This document shows, one piece after another, positions 16,745 through 25,514 of a DNA stretch of 43,279 bases. Position numbers and translations under genes: made by a program. This DNA comes from Candidatus Aminicenantota bacterium (lineage in GTDB: Bacteria; Acidobacteriota; Aminicenantia; UBA2199): contig JAOZUQ010000019.1 of assembly GCA_029938635.1 (NCBI GenBank), positions 1 to 43,279 of the forward strand, read 5' to 3'. The stretch's first letter is position 1; the number at the start of each line of letters is the position of its first letter. The notes beneath the pieces are model-generated. The model saw only the letters and a list, made by a program, of their open reading frames with translations, had not been told where the DNA came from and searched no databases.

Positions 16745-18103
16745 TTACACAACACCATATGCAACCATTGCTTTAGCAACTTTAGTGAAGCCGGCAATGT
16801 TTGCTCCGAGAGGATAGTCTCCAGGTTTACCATATGCAACTGAAGTTTCATAAGCTGCTTTATGGATACTCTTCATTATGCTATGAAGTTTGCTGTCAAC
16901 TTCTTCTCTTGTCCAGCTGTATCTGAGGCTGTTCTGACTCATTTCCAGTCCGGAAACTGCAACTCCGCCTGCATTTGCTGCTTTTCCGAGACCATATCCA
17001 ATACCATTGGTCATGAAAATACTTATACCTTCCGGAGTTGTAGGCATATTTGCTCCCTCAGATATTGTCTTAACACCATTGTTTACCAGATGCTGAGCAT
17101 CTTTCTCGTTGATCTCGTTCTGTGTTGCACTCGGGAATGCAACATCTGCTTTATGGTTCCAAAGCGGGTTGTAGCCGAGGTTGGGATCTACAGGAGTATA
17201 AACTGCACTTGAATATTTATCTGAATACTCTTTCATTCTTCCTCTTCTGGTATTCTTGAGGTCCATGATGAAAGCAAGTTTTTCACGATCGATACCTGCT
17301 TCGTCAAAAATATAACCTGATGAATCTGAAGCTGTTACCGGTTTTGCACCGAGGTCAAGTAGTTTTTCAATCGCATACTGAGCAACGTTACCTGAACCTG
17401 AAACAAGTGCTGTTTTACCTTCAAGAGTTTCATTCTTTACCTTAAGCATTTCAGCTGCAAAATAAACAGCACCATAACCTGTTGCTTCCGGCCTGATAAG
17501 ACTTCCACCATATTCTCTACCTTTACCGGTGAGAACGCCTGTGTGCTCATTTCTTAATTTTTTATAGTAACCGAACAAAAATCCGATCTCTCTTCCGCCT
17601 ACACCAATATCACCGGCAGGGACATCTGTATCCGGGCCGATATGTCTGAATAATTCTCTCATGAAGGCCTGGCAGAATCTCATTACTTCATTGTCTGATT
17701 TTCCTTTGGGATCGAAATCTGAACCACCTTTTCCTCCACCCATGGGCAATGTTGTCAGGGAGTTCTTAAATACCTGCTCAAAACCAAGAAACTTAATAAT
17801 ACCGAGGTTAACTGAAGGGTGAAACCTCAGTCCGCCTTTGTAAGGACCAATTGCATTGTTGTACTGCACTCTGAATCCTTTTTGAACCTGAACATTTCCC
17901 TTGTCATCCTGCCAGGGAACTCTGAACAATATTGCTCTGTCCGGTTCTACGATCCTGTCATAGATACCTGCTTTAACAAATTCAGGATGTTTTTCAACAG
18001 TTGGTTCAAGAGATTCCATAACCTCTTCAACGGCCTGGTGAAATTCACCTTCTGCAGGATTTTTGACTTTTACTTTCTCGATAATTTCATTGGTAAGTGA
18101 CAT
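16745..18103 (-). CDS. gdhA: NADP-type glutamate dehydrogenase
   Basis: 452 residues, the length of hexameric bacterial GdhA. It reductively aminates 2-oxoglutarate to glutamate, assimilating ammonium. Motifs include GPYKGGLRFHPSVN (86-99, substrate Lys), LPMGGGKGGSDFDPKGKSD (119-137, with Lys125 the expected catalytic lysine), the GDIGVGGREIGFLFGYYKKL segment, and the Rossmann motif VSGSGNVAQYA near 235. The overall pattern is that of the E. coli-like NADP-dependent group. Start ATG 18103 has AAAGGAG upstream. A promoter and an intrinsic terminator bracket it, so it is a single-gene unit. With glnA at 39145-40467 it provides both main ammonium assimilation enzymes. Confidence 0.96.
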   Translation of the reverse strand: MSLTNEIIEKVKVKNPAEGEFHQAVEEVMESLEPTVEKHPEFVKAGIYDRIVEPDRAILFRVPWQDDKGNVQVQKGFRVQYNNAIGPYKGGLRFHPSVNLGIIKFLGFEQVFKNSLTTLPMGGGKGGSDFDPKGKSDNEVMRFCQAFMRELFRHIGPDTDVPAGDIGVGGREIGFLFGYYKKLRNEHTGVLTGKGREYGGSLIRPEATGYGAVYFAAEMLKVKNETLEGKTALVSGSGNVAQYAIEKLLDLGAKPVTASDSSGYIFDEAGIDREKLAFIMDLKNTRRGRMKEYSDKYSSAVYTPVDPNLGYNPLWNHKADVAFPSATQNEINEKDAQHLVNNGVKTISEGANMPTTPEGISIFMTNGIGYGLGKAANAGGVAVSGLEMSQNSLRYSWTREEVDSKLHSIMKSIHKAAYETSVAYGKPGDYPLGANIAGFTKVAKAMVAYGVV

Positions 18104-18143
18104 TAAATATCTCCTTTAATAGAAAAAATTTTTTTGAATACAA

Positions 18144-18172
18144 CTTTTAACAAAATTATGGTAGTATGTCAA
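18144..18172 (-). promoter_or_regulatory. Promoter of gdhA
   Basis: On the minus strand, a perfect -35 TTGACA (complement of 18167-18172) and a -10 TAAAAG (complement of 18144-18149; 4 of 6 matches) are 17 nt apart. Transcription would start near 18137, about 34 nt before ATG 18103. The aminotransferase gene diverges on the other side; I see no convincing promoter for it. Confidence 0.55.
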
Positions 18173-18226
18173 CTATTTGTTTGTTATAAAATTAAATAAT
18201 ATTCAGTTTTTTCTCGGAGGAACTAA

Positions 18227-19408
18227 ATGGTCAAATTATCAGAACGGATCGGACTTATTTCACCCTCTCCTACTCTTCAATTATTGAAGATCAAAAACAC
18301 AATGAAAAAACAGGGAAAAGACATTCTCGATTTTGGTGCAGGCGAACCCGACTTCCCAACTCCAGAAATCATAAAAGAGAGAGGAATTGATGCAATAAGA
18401 AATAATCACACAAAGTATACACCTGTCACAGGTATCCCTGAACTTAAAGAAGCGATAATAAAAAGTTATATGGACGAGCAGGGATTTCAGCCCGGAGAAG
18501 AGCAGATCATCGTTACACCGGGCAGCAAATTCGGATTGTATCTTATACTTCAAGCCATAACAGACCCGGGTGACGAAGTTATAGTTCCTAAACCATATTG
18601 GGTCTCATATCCTGAGATCGTCAGATATTCCGGTGGAAATGTAGTTTATGCCGATCACCTGAAAGAGAACTCTCTCTTCGAACTTACAGCTGATTCATAC
18701 ACAGAAAAATTCTCCGGTAAAACAAAAGCTGTAATAATAAATTCACCATCCAATCCGACCGGAATGATAATGAATAGTGAAGAACTTAAAAAAATAATTT
18801 CCGCATGTGTGGATAAAAATATTTTTCTAATATTCGATGACTGTTACAGAAGGATTATTTATACAGATGAAAATTTCGAATCCCCGCTGAAACTTTTCCC
18901 GGACTCAATGGAAAATATAGCAATAGTCAGTTCATTATCAAAAACATTCTCAATGACAGGATGGCGGCTGGGCTATACAATAGCATCTGAATACATCTGC
19001 AAGGCAATGGCTAAATTACAGGGGCACTCATCTTCAAATCCTTGTTCAATATCTCAAAAAGCTGCAGTCGGAGCGCTCCTTGATGATCAATCATATCTGG
19101 CTCCGATGATAGACGAATACCGTGAACGGAGAGATTTCATAGCCAACAGGTTCAATGAGATCGGCAATATCAGTTTTGTAAATCCGGAAGGTGCATTTTA
19201 TTTTTTCGCAGATTTCACTTATTATATTAATAAAATGGGATTTAAAGATGATGGTGACTTTGCAATGGATATTCTGAACAAGCTTAATATCATTGTTGTC
19301 CCGGGAACAGCATTCGGTGCGCCTAATTATCTCAGGATCTCATATGCCAACTCACTCAAAAATATCAGAAAGGGGCTGGATAAACTGGAAGAATACCTGA
19401 AAGGATAA
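18227..19408 (+). CDS. Class I aminotransferase, aspartate aminotransferase-like
   Basis: 393 residues from ATG 18227 with CGGAGGAAC upstream. It is a fold-type I PLP enzyme of aspartate aminotransferase subgroup I-beta, as in thermophiles and Bacillus. Key residues are the N-terminal GAGEPDFPTP (38-47), NSPSNPTG with the conserved Asn near 177, Asp204 and Tyr207 (FDDCYRR), the PLP lysine Lys239 in SSLSKTFSMTGWRLGY, and a C-terminal LRISYANS with the substrate Arg near 375. The usual substrates are aspartate or related amino acids with 2-oxoglutarate. It is followed 1 nt later by a transpeptidase gene. Confidence 0.9.
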   Translation: MVKLSERIGLISPSPTLQLLKIKNTMKKQGKDILDFGAGEPDFPTPEIIKERGIDAIRNNHTKYTPVTGIPELKEAIIKSYMDEQGFQPGEEQIIVTPGSKFGLYLILQAITDPGDEVIVPKPYWVSYPEIVRYSGGNVVYADHLKENSLFELTADSYTEKFSGKTKAVIINSPSNPTGMIMNSEELKKIISACVDKNIFLIFDDCYRRIIYTDENFESPLKLFPDSMENIAIVSSLSKTFSMTGWRLGYTIASEYICKAMAKLQGHSSSNPCSISQKAAVGALLDDQSYLAPMIDEYRERRDFIANRFNEIGNISFVNPEGAFYFFADFTYYINKMGFKDDGDFAMDILNKLNIIVVPGTAFGAPNYLRISYANSLKNIRKGLDKLEEYLKG

Positions 19409-19409
19409 A

Positions 19410-21077
19410 ATGGATCTGGATTTTAAAGACAGAACCTTTTCATTTCTAAAGCTGAAGAAAAAAAAATTGAGAAGAAAAGTATTCTTCTTCTTGTTCATTT
19501 TTTTTATTATGGCAGTTTTTCTGTTCTACAAGGATCATTCGGCATATAAAAAAGTCAAAAAAGCAGAAGTTTTTCTTCTGACAGGAGAGATTTTAAAGTG
19601 CAGCAACCTTCTCGATAAAGAGGGTTCATCATTTTTCAGACGATCTTCATTTAATGAATTGAAAGGTATCCTCAGCCTGATCGGGAATGATATAGAGAAT
19701 GGGAAAAAAATCCTTACAAAAAGTAAACCGGGAAAATCATCAATAAAGTCTGAAAAGGTATTAGCATATCTTTCTGACAATTGTTTCTATAAACAGCTTG
19801 ATATATATTCCTCTATGCTTTCGCGAGACAATGATTTTGTCCGGTTTTACAGAATAGTTTCAGATACTTCCCTTTACAGGGCGGGCGAATCCGGAAGAAA
19901 GATAAAAGCATTCGAACCTGAAGACCCGGATAAATATTCAAAACACCTCTCTATCCTTAAAGAAATTAATAGTAAGGTAAAAAAAGGAAAGATTGAATTC
20001 ATATTCGACAAAGACGGAGAAGCCCTGGCTTTATATGATATAGAACAGGACAAATGCATCTCTCTCATTCCCGGAATAAATTTTGACAACTTCAACAACA
20101 GCCTCAGGAACGGAATTAAATATATAAAACTGTCTATTGACAAAGATGTTCAACTTAAACTTCACAGGCTTTTTAACAAATATTCAGGGTCTTTTGTACT
20201 CACTGATCTGGAGGACGGTAGCATTATTGCCGCATATTCCAAACCATTTAACGGAAATGAAAACAATACAGCACTTATCAGGGAATATGAACCGGGTTCG
20301 ATAATTAAGCTTATGACCCTTTTCACCTACTTCAATTCGGAAACTGAAAGAATATTTCCTTTTAATTGTATAGGCTACACTTCTTATGATGGAAAGATAT
20401 TTTATGACTGGATCAGGCACGGCATACTTCAATCTCCTGAAAATGCTCTTTCCCGATCCTGTAATATTGCATTTGCTGAGATGGGGATTAAAGCCGGAGC
20501 AAAGAAAATACATAAAGTCCTAAAAAATTTCATGTTCAATTCGGATCCCTCTGACGATGGGATATTTCAGTTCAGGTTCGGTAGATTTTCTTCTGAAGAT
20601 CATGGGGAGAGGGCCCTTGCAAATATTTCAATAGGACTCGAACATATTTCTATAACAACTATCCATTCTGCAATAATATCTTCAATAATCGCTCAGAACG
20701 GGAACATAATATTCCCTTATATTATAATGAGCAATCAGAATATTTTTAACCTGGGATATTACAATCATACTCCGGAAAACAAAAAGATATACCTGAACAA
20801 CCGGTTTTTTGAGAATATTAAATCAGGGATGAAAGAGGTCACAACCGACCCTAAAGGAACCGGAAGGCGGGCAAGTGTGGATTTTATGGATATCGGCCTC
20901 AAAACCGGAACAGCTGGGGAAAAAAGTAAAGGATTGGATTCTGTTCTTACAGGATTCTTCCCATTTGAAAAACCGAGATATTCATTCGCATTTCGCCTAG
21001 AACATGGTGGAAAAGCTGAATACAATGGAGCTTTGTTCCTGAGAAAGTTTCTTAAAGCTTTCTATGAAAAAGAATAA
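19410..21077 (+). CDS. Membrane-anchored penicillin-binding transpeptidase with unusual N-terminal region
   Basis: 555 residues; ATG 19410 is 1 nt past the previous stop with AAAGGA as SD. A cytoplasmic basic start is followed by one membrane helix (about 23-40). The active-site triad of penicillin-binding transpeptidases is complete: SIIK (Ser297, Lys300), SCN (350-352) and KTG (498-500). DLEDGSIIAAYSKPF at 266-280 matches the usual lead-in strand. The region 45-240 does not look like the standard class B dimerisation domain and contains TPR-like helices. It probably cross-links peptidoglycan in a specialised setting. Coupled neighbours are an aminotransferase and a TPR protein. It could also be a divergent PBP2/FtsI relative. 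Confidence 0.83.
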   Translation: MDLDFKDRTFSFLKLKKKKLRRKVFFFLFIFFIMAVFLFYKDHSAYKKVKKAEVFLLTGEILKCSNLLDKEGSSFFRRSSFNELKGILSLIGNDIENGKKILTKSKPGKSSIKSEKVLAYLSDNCFYKQLDIYSSMLSRDNDFVRFYRIVSDTSLYRAGESGRKIKAFEPEDPDKYSKHLSILKEINSKVKKGKIEFIFDKDGEALALYDIEQDKCISLIPGINFDNFNNSLRNGIKYIKLSIDKDVQLKLHRLFNKYSGSFVLTDLEDGSIIAAYSKPFNGNENNTALIREYEPGSIIKLMTLFTYFNSETERIFPFNCIGYTSYDGKIFYDWIRHGILQSPENALSRSCNIAFAEMGIKAGAKKIHKVLKNFMFNSDPSDDGIFQFRFGRFSSEDHGERALANISIGLEHISITTIHSAIISSIIAQNGNIIFPYIIMSNQNIFNLGYYNHTPENKKIYLNNRFFENIKSGMKEVTTDPKGTGRRASVDFMDIGLKTGTAGEKSKGLDSVLTGFFPFEKPRYSFAFRLEHGGKAEYNGALFLRKFLKAFYEKE

Positions 21078-21080
21078 AAA

Positions 21081-22610
21081 ATGAAAACCAGAATATTAAT
21101 AGCATTAACAATGATCTTGCTGATACAAACATCCTTTTCCTTTCCGAGAACTGTTGTTTTCCCGTTTAAAGTAAATTCAGCGGAAAATAAAGCTCATCAG
21201 TGGCTGGGGCGTGGGATTTCTCTTTATCTGAGTTACGGCTTAAGGGTCAATCAGATAGATACTTTTTCTGATAATGAGGGGCGGGAATTACTTAAGGGGT
21301 TGAATATTAAATTCCCTTATAACGTTTCCAAAGCATCTATAATCAGAGCTGCGAAGCTTTTAAGAGCGGAAAGACTGGTATGGGGAGAAATAACGACAAT
21401 ACCCGGCCAGGGAGAAGAGATATTAAGTATCAGGACATTTTTGATCGACCTCCGGAACTTAAATCAGAAATACCTTCCGGTGATCAAAGAGAAGATCACA
21501 AACCTGTTCTCAATCAAGAAAAGCATTCTCAAAAACCTGGTTATATACCTGGCCGGGACAGAGAAAACACCTGAGATTCCGGAATTAAAATTTGATCTGA
21601 GGAGTTATGAGATATTTATTAAAGGACTTCTCATTGATGACAATGATAAAAAAACAGAGTTCCTTGAGAAAGTAAGGTCTGAGTTGAGTAAAGATCCGGA
21701 AATGCTCCTTTTCGAACTTGCCAGAGTATATTTTTTAAAAAATGATTATACAACTGCAAAAAAAATTCTCGATGAGATAGATCCCCAAAGCCCATTTCGG
21801 GGAGAAAAATACTTCTTATCCGGAGTGATAAATTATTTATCAAATAACATTGATGAAGCACTCTCTGATTTTTCAACCGTTCTGGATTGCGGTGATTGCA
21901 GACATGAAGCACTTAACAATGTAGCCCTGATCTATGCCTTAAATAATGAATATACAGAAGCTTTGGATTCTATAAAGAGATCTGTAAGATTGGGAATGAT
22001 GGCCGAATCATTTTTTAATGCGGTAAACATTTCAACTCTGGTGAAAGACAGGGAGGCGGCCTGGAACTTTCTGATGGAAGGACTACTTCTATACCCTTCA
22101 GATGAGGATTTGATAACTCTGTTTTTTGAGATTATTGAACAATCACACCACAGCACTTTGATAAAACCGGCATTCCTGAAATTTCTACCGGGATTCCCTC
22201 CTGAACAGGAAGTGAGGAAGATATTCTTTAAACTAATAAATCCCTTCGTGTTTTCAGAACTAAAATATGACATGGAATTTCCGAATTGGAATGGAGAATC
22301 TATTTTCATAAAAGGGGGGGAAGATGAAAGTATAGATGAAATTGAGAAGAAACTGATCTCAAACCCTTTCCTCCCGGAGAATCATTCCAAGCTTGCCTCA
22401 ATTTTCTTTAAAGAAGGGAAATTGGAGCAGGCACTTAACCATGGGCATGCAGCGCTCTACCTGCTCAGGAATCCTGACAATTTTATCTCTATAATGAAAA
22501 TATTGAGGAAGCAGGGGAAAAGAGATGAACTTAAAGGGATACTTATCGAAGCATTGAAATATTTTCCGGATAACGAGAAAATTAAAAATTTCTCTCTAAA
22601 TAGTAAATAG
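21081..22610 (+). CDS. Exported TPR-repeat protein
   Basis: 509 residues starting 3 nt after the transpeptidase stop. A signal peptide covers about 1-20 (MKTRILIALTMILLIQTSFS). Residues 22-140 form an alpha/beta domain (TVVFPFKVNSAENKAHQWLG, then LRAERLVWGEI) like the N-terminal TolB- or FlgT-like domains of envelope proteins. From about 170 to the end, TPR-like helical pairs recur, for example ELARVYFLKNDYTTAKKILD and ALIYALNNEYTEALDSIKRS. This is a likely periplasmic scaffold working with the adjacent transpeptidase. No enzyme motif is seen. Confidence 0.75.
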   Translation: MKTRILIALTMILLIQTSFSFPRTVVFPFKVNSAENKAHQWLGRGISLYLSYGLRVNQIDTFSDNEGRELLKGLNIKFPYNVSKASIIRAAKLLRAERLVWGEITTIPGQGEEILSIRTFLIDLRNLNQKYLPVIKEKITNLFSIKKSILKNLVIYLAGTEKTPEIPELKFDLRSYEIFIKGLLIDDNDKKTEFLEKVRSELSKDPEMLLFELARVYFLKNDYTTAKKILDEIDPQSPFRGEKYFLSGVINYLSNNIDEALSDFSTVLDCGDCRHEALNNVALIYALNNEYTEALDSIKRSVRLGMMAESFFNAVNISTLVKDREAAWNFLMEGLLLYPSDEDLITLFFEIIEQSHHSTLIKPAFLKFLPGFPPEQEVRKIFFKLINPFVFSELKYDMEFPNWNGESIFIKGGEDESIDEIEKKLISNPFLPENHSKLASIFFKEGKLEQALNHGHAALYLLRNPDNFISIMKILRKQGKRDELKGILIEALKYFPDNEKIKNFSLNSK

Positions 22611-22648
22611 AACTATTTTAATAATGTTTTAATTATAGGAGATCTTAA

Positions 22649-23101
22649 ATGGGAAAAGCAATCCTAATTGCATTAACGATAACATTAATTTCAGTTTCAC
22701 ACTTGATTCCAAAAGATGATGGAATCGCAATTATTAAAAAGGAAATTTCAATTGTTCTTGATGATTCTGAGAAGGGGTGGAACAGCGGGAACCTGGAACA
22801 ATATATGGAGTGTTATCATAAGTCTGAAAAGATGAGATTTGCCGGAAATGGTTCATTCAACTTTGGATGGGAGAATACACTGAAGAGATATAAAAAAAGT
22901 TATCCTGACAAAGAAGTGATGGGAAGGCTCTCATTTTCCGATGTTGATATTACAGTGATCAGTAACGATGCGGCTCTGGTTTTCGGAAGATGGACCCTCA
23001 AATATCCTGAAAAGGAGAGGACCGGCCTCTATACACTTCTTCTCAGGAAATTTGAGGAAGGGTGGAGAATTGTCCACGACCACTCCTCTTCCGGGAAATA
23101 A
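22649..23101 (+). CDS. Exported NTF2-like (DUF4440/SnoaL-type) small protein
   Basis: 150 residues from ATG 22649 with TAGGAGATC upstream. A hydrophobic signal peptide lies at about 1-20. The remainder fits the NTF2-like fold: a helical start with DSEKGWNSGNLEQYMECYHK, the FAGNGSFNFGWENTLKRYKK segment, then strands ending in TGLYTLLLRKFEEGWRIVHD and HSS. Proteins of this type are often described as DUF4440 or ketosteroid-isomerase-like and may bind small ligands. No catalytic residues are assigned. It is 38 nt after the TPR gene and may belong to the same transcript. Confidence 0.75.
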   Translation: MGKAILIALTITLISVSHLIPKDDGIAIIKKEISIVLDDSEKGWNSGNLEQYMECYHKSEKMRFAGNGSFNFGWENTLKRYKKSYPDKEVMGRLSFSDVDITVISNDAALVFGRWTLKYPEKERTGLYTLLLRKFEEGWRIVHDHSSSGK

Positions 23102-23139
23102 AATCTATTAAGATTTCAACATTTCTCTAATTGGAATTC

Positions 23140-23168
23140 TTGACAGATATCGGTCTAAATGCTACTAT
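23140..23168 (+). promoter_or_regulatory. Sigma-70 promoter for the membrane TPR gene
   Basis: A perfect -35 TTGACA (23140-23145) is followed after exactly 17 nt by -10 TACTAT (23163-23168). A start near 23175 gives a leader of about 45 nt to ATG 23220. The leader contains CCGGG CTTGT CCCGG (23182-23196), a 5-bp hairpin. Confidence 0.7.
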
Positions 23169-23219
23169 CGGTTTTTCTTCCCGGGCTTGTCCCGGATTAT
23201 AAAAAAATGCGAGGTTCCA

Positions 23220-23870
23220 ATGAAAAGGAAAGAGAGAGAACATCTTAAGGAAGATCCGTTTGCAAATTTCATTCAGGCTGTTTTAGAAAAATTTAACGAC
23301 TATAAAAAAGAGATCCTGATTATTCTGGGAGTTCTGGTTATTATAGTTGTGATAATTATAGCAGTTCTCCTGCTCAGATCAGGATCTGTAGTGAAAGACA
23401 ATCAAAATTTCGCATCAGCTCTCAAAATCTGGAATTCTACAACACTGACTTCAAATCAGAAAATAGAAGAGTTGTCATCTCTAAAAACCGACAAGGGTAT
23501 TTCATCAGCAATTACTTTTTATCTGGCTTCCCTTCATTTTGAAAAGGAAGATTATCTTAAAGCAAAAGAAACTTTAGCAGGTTACAAAGGAAGCAGCAAG
23601 CTGTTGGATGACCAGAAAAAACTACTTGATGCTGAACTTTTCATCTCACTTAAAGAGGGGAAGAAAGGACTGGACATTCTGCACCAACTCCTTTCAGATA
23701 CTAAATCAGAGATCACAAAAGATTTTCTCCTGCTCAAGATAGCAAAGATCAATATCAAGGACGGACTGAACAAAAGTGCAAAAGATAACCTGAACAGATT
23801 GATTAATGAATTCCCTCAATCAATTTATCAGCGTGAAGCAAGAGCATTATTATCAGGACTTTCCAACTAG
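23220..23870 (+). CDS. Single-pass membrane protein with TPR-like periplasmic domain
   Basis: 216 residues from ATG 23220 with GAGG about 6 nt upstream; an in-frame TTG at 23187 lies in the leader hairpin and is rejected. After a basic cytoplasmic start there is one strong membrane helix (about 33-55, EILIILGVLVIIVVIIIAVL). The rest is helical, with TPR-like units such as ITFYLASLHFEKEDYLKAKE and NLNRLINEFPQSIYQREARA. The architecture resembles YfgM-type TPR membrane proteins that help envelope protein biogenesis, but length and sequence are too general for a firm call. It has its own promoter. Confidence 0.7.
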   Translation: MKRKEREHLKEDPFANFIQAVLEKFNDYKKEILIILGVLVIIVVIIIAVLLLRSGSVVKDNQNFASALKIWNSTTLTSNQKIEELSSLKTDKGISSAITFYLASLHFEKEDYLKAKETLAGYKGSSKLLDDQKKLLDAELFISLKEGKKGLDILHQLLSDTKSEITKDFLLLKIAKINIKDGLNKSAKDNLNRLINEFPQSIYQREARALLSGLSN

Positions 23871-23888
23871 TTCCGGGAAAGTTGTTTT

Positions 23889-23913
23889 AAAGGGATAAAA
23901 CCCTTTTTCTATT
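23889..23913 (+). terminator. Weak terminator between convergent genes
   Basis: Stem AAAGGG (23889-23894) with CCCTTT (23901-23906) around a 6-nt loop is followed on the plus strand by TTCTATTTCTT. It begins 19 nt past the stop of the membrane TPR gene and abuts the end of the convergent ligase gene. The stem is short and AT-rich. Confidence 0.45.
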
Positions 23914-25441
23914 TCTTGTTATTATTATCTGAGAACTTTTCCTTAACTATTTCTGTAACTTTCCTGAAATTTATCTTACCACTACCCATTTTAGGAAGTT
24001 CATCAATTACAAGGAACTCCTTCGGTAATGAAAGATTTGGAAGTTCAGCAGACATCTTCTTCAACATCTCTCTTTCATCAATACTACTGGTTATAGCTGC
24101 AATGATCTTTGCACCCTTCAAATAATCAGGTATTTCTACAACACAGCAATCCGTATCAGGAGGGAGCAGATCAGTTAATACACTTTCTACCCTTACCAGA
24201 GATACCATCTCTCCACCGATCTTTGCAAATCTCTTAAGGCGGCCTCTGTGCCAGACATAGCCATCCTCATCGACCATACCCATATCACCGGTATCATACC
24301 ATCCATCTTTAATTCTGAGAGAAGTTTCCTCAAGGTCATCAAAATAACCTTTCATCACATGATCACCTTTTGTCAGCAATTTTCCTTCCTGTCCTCTCGG
24401 AACTTCCTCGCCGCTGGTAATATCTGCTATCTTCACTTTAACGGTAGGCAGAGGTTTTCCGGTACTTCCGGGTTTGTTCGCATTAGGCAGATTTACAGAT
24501 ATAACCGGACTGGTCTCGGTGCAGCCGTAACCTTCCAGGAGAGTTATTCCATGCTTCTTGTTATATCCCTCACGAAGCATCTCAGGGCATTTATCCGCAC
24601 CGGCAACTGCTATTCTAACCGAAGAAAGTTCACCCGGTTCTGATTGCCTGAGATAACCGTTAAAAAATACCGGTGTTCCAAGCATCAAAGTCGCACCCTC
24701 TTCTCTAATGATCTGAACTACTTTTTTATATTCGAGAGGATTTGGATACGTAACGACCGAAAGTCCCTGAAGCAACGGAAGCCAGAAATTGGTCGTGTAA
24801 CCGAATACATGAAAGAGGGGAAGATTTCCCAGCATTATATCATCATCATTGAACTTAAGACTTTCAAAAATATCAACAACATTTGCAGCTATGTTCTTAT
24901 GTGTTAACTGGACAGCTTTGGGATCCTTTTCACTACCTGACGTAAAAAGTATAACTACATTATCCTCTTCGTGGCTTTTTGGTAACGATCTCTTAATAAC
25001 ATTAAATGGCATTTTCGATTTCAGTGCAGCTTTTAATTTATCAAGAGTCGAAATAGTTTCCATGACGTCCTCGATGAACACCATGCCCGGGACCAGACGG
25101 CACCCTATCTTCTCAATCAATGCCTTAGAGGTTATAATAGTTTTAAATCCGCACTTTTTCTGAGCATATTCACAATTTTCCGAGGCACCTGTAGAATAAT
25201 TTATCATGACCGGGACCCTGCCTGACATAAGTACTCCCAGAGTGGTAAGCATTGCTCCTGCAGAATTGGGGATCATGACACCTGTGAAACCTTTTTTATA
25301 TGCTTTGAATTTCTCGGAAAGCATAAGAGAAGCTATCAGGGCCTTTCCATAATTAACTTTGGTCTCTCTCCCTCTATCAATAACTGCAAATTTTTTCCCA
25401 TTCTTTTTTGCTACTTTAATAAATTCTTCATGTAAAATCAT
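23909..25441 (-). CDS. AMP-forming acyl-CoA / acyl-ACP synthetase
   Basis: 510 residues from ATG 25441, which has GGAGGAAAC directly upstream; a further in-frame start at 25459 would contain the SD. It belongs to the ANL adenylating superfamily. Motifs are ILFTSGSEKDPKAVQLTHKN (the P-loop core), LPLFHVFGYT, EGYGCTETSPVISVN, DGWYDTGDMG, GRLKRFAKIGGEM and the C-terminal Lys in PKMGSGKINFRK. The SGSEKDPKAV variant is typical of the synthetase half of the Aas (2-acylglycerophosphoethanolamine acyltransferase/acyl-ACP synthetase) group, but there is no acyltransferase domain here. It likely activates fatty acids for phospholipid repair or catabolism. It is a single-gene unit. Confidence 0.87.
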   Translation of the reverse strand: MILHEEFIKVAKKNGKKFAVIDRGRETKVNYGKALIASLMLSEKFKAYKKGFTGVMIPNSAGAMLTTLGVLMSGRVPVMINYSTGASENCEYAQKKCGFKTIITSKALIEKIGCRLVPGMVFIEDVMETISTLDKLKAALKSKMPFNVIKRSLPKSHEEDNVVILFTSGSEKDPKAVQLTHKNIAANVVDIFESLKFNDDDIMLGNLPLFHVFGYTTNFWLPLLQGLSVVTYPNPLEYKKVVQIIREEGATLMLGTPVFFNGYLRQSEPGELSSVRIAVAGADKCPEMLREGYNKKHGITLLEGYGCTETSPVISVNLPNANKPGSTGKPLPTVKVKIADITSGEEVPRGQEGKLLTKGDHVMKGYFDDLEETSLRIKDGWYDTGDMGMVDEDGYVWHRGRLKRFAKIGGEMVSLVRVESVLTDLLPPDTDCCVVEIPDYLKGAKIIAAITSSIDEREMLKKMSAELPNLSLPKEFLVIDELPKMGSGKINFRKVTEIVKEKFSDNNNKK

Positions 25442-25514
25442 TGTTTCCTCCAAAACCATTAAAAGTTAGTTATGTGAATATATAGCATAAAAAAAATTTT
25501 TTTTAAACAAAATT

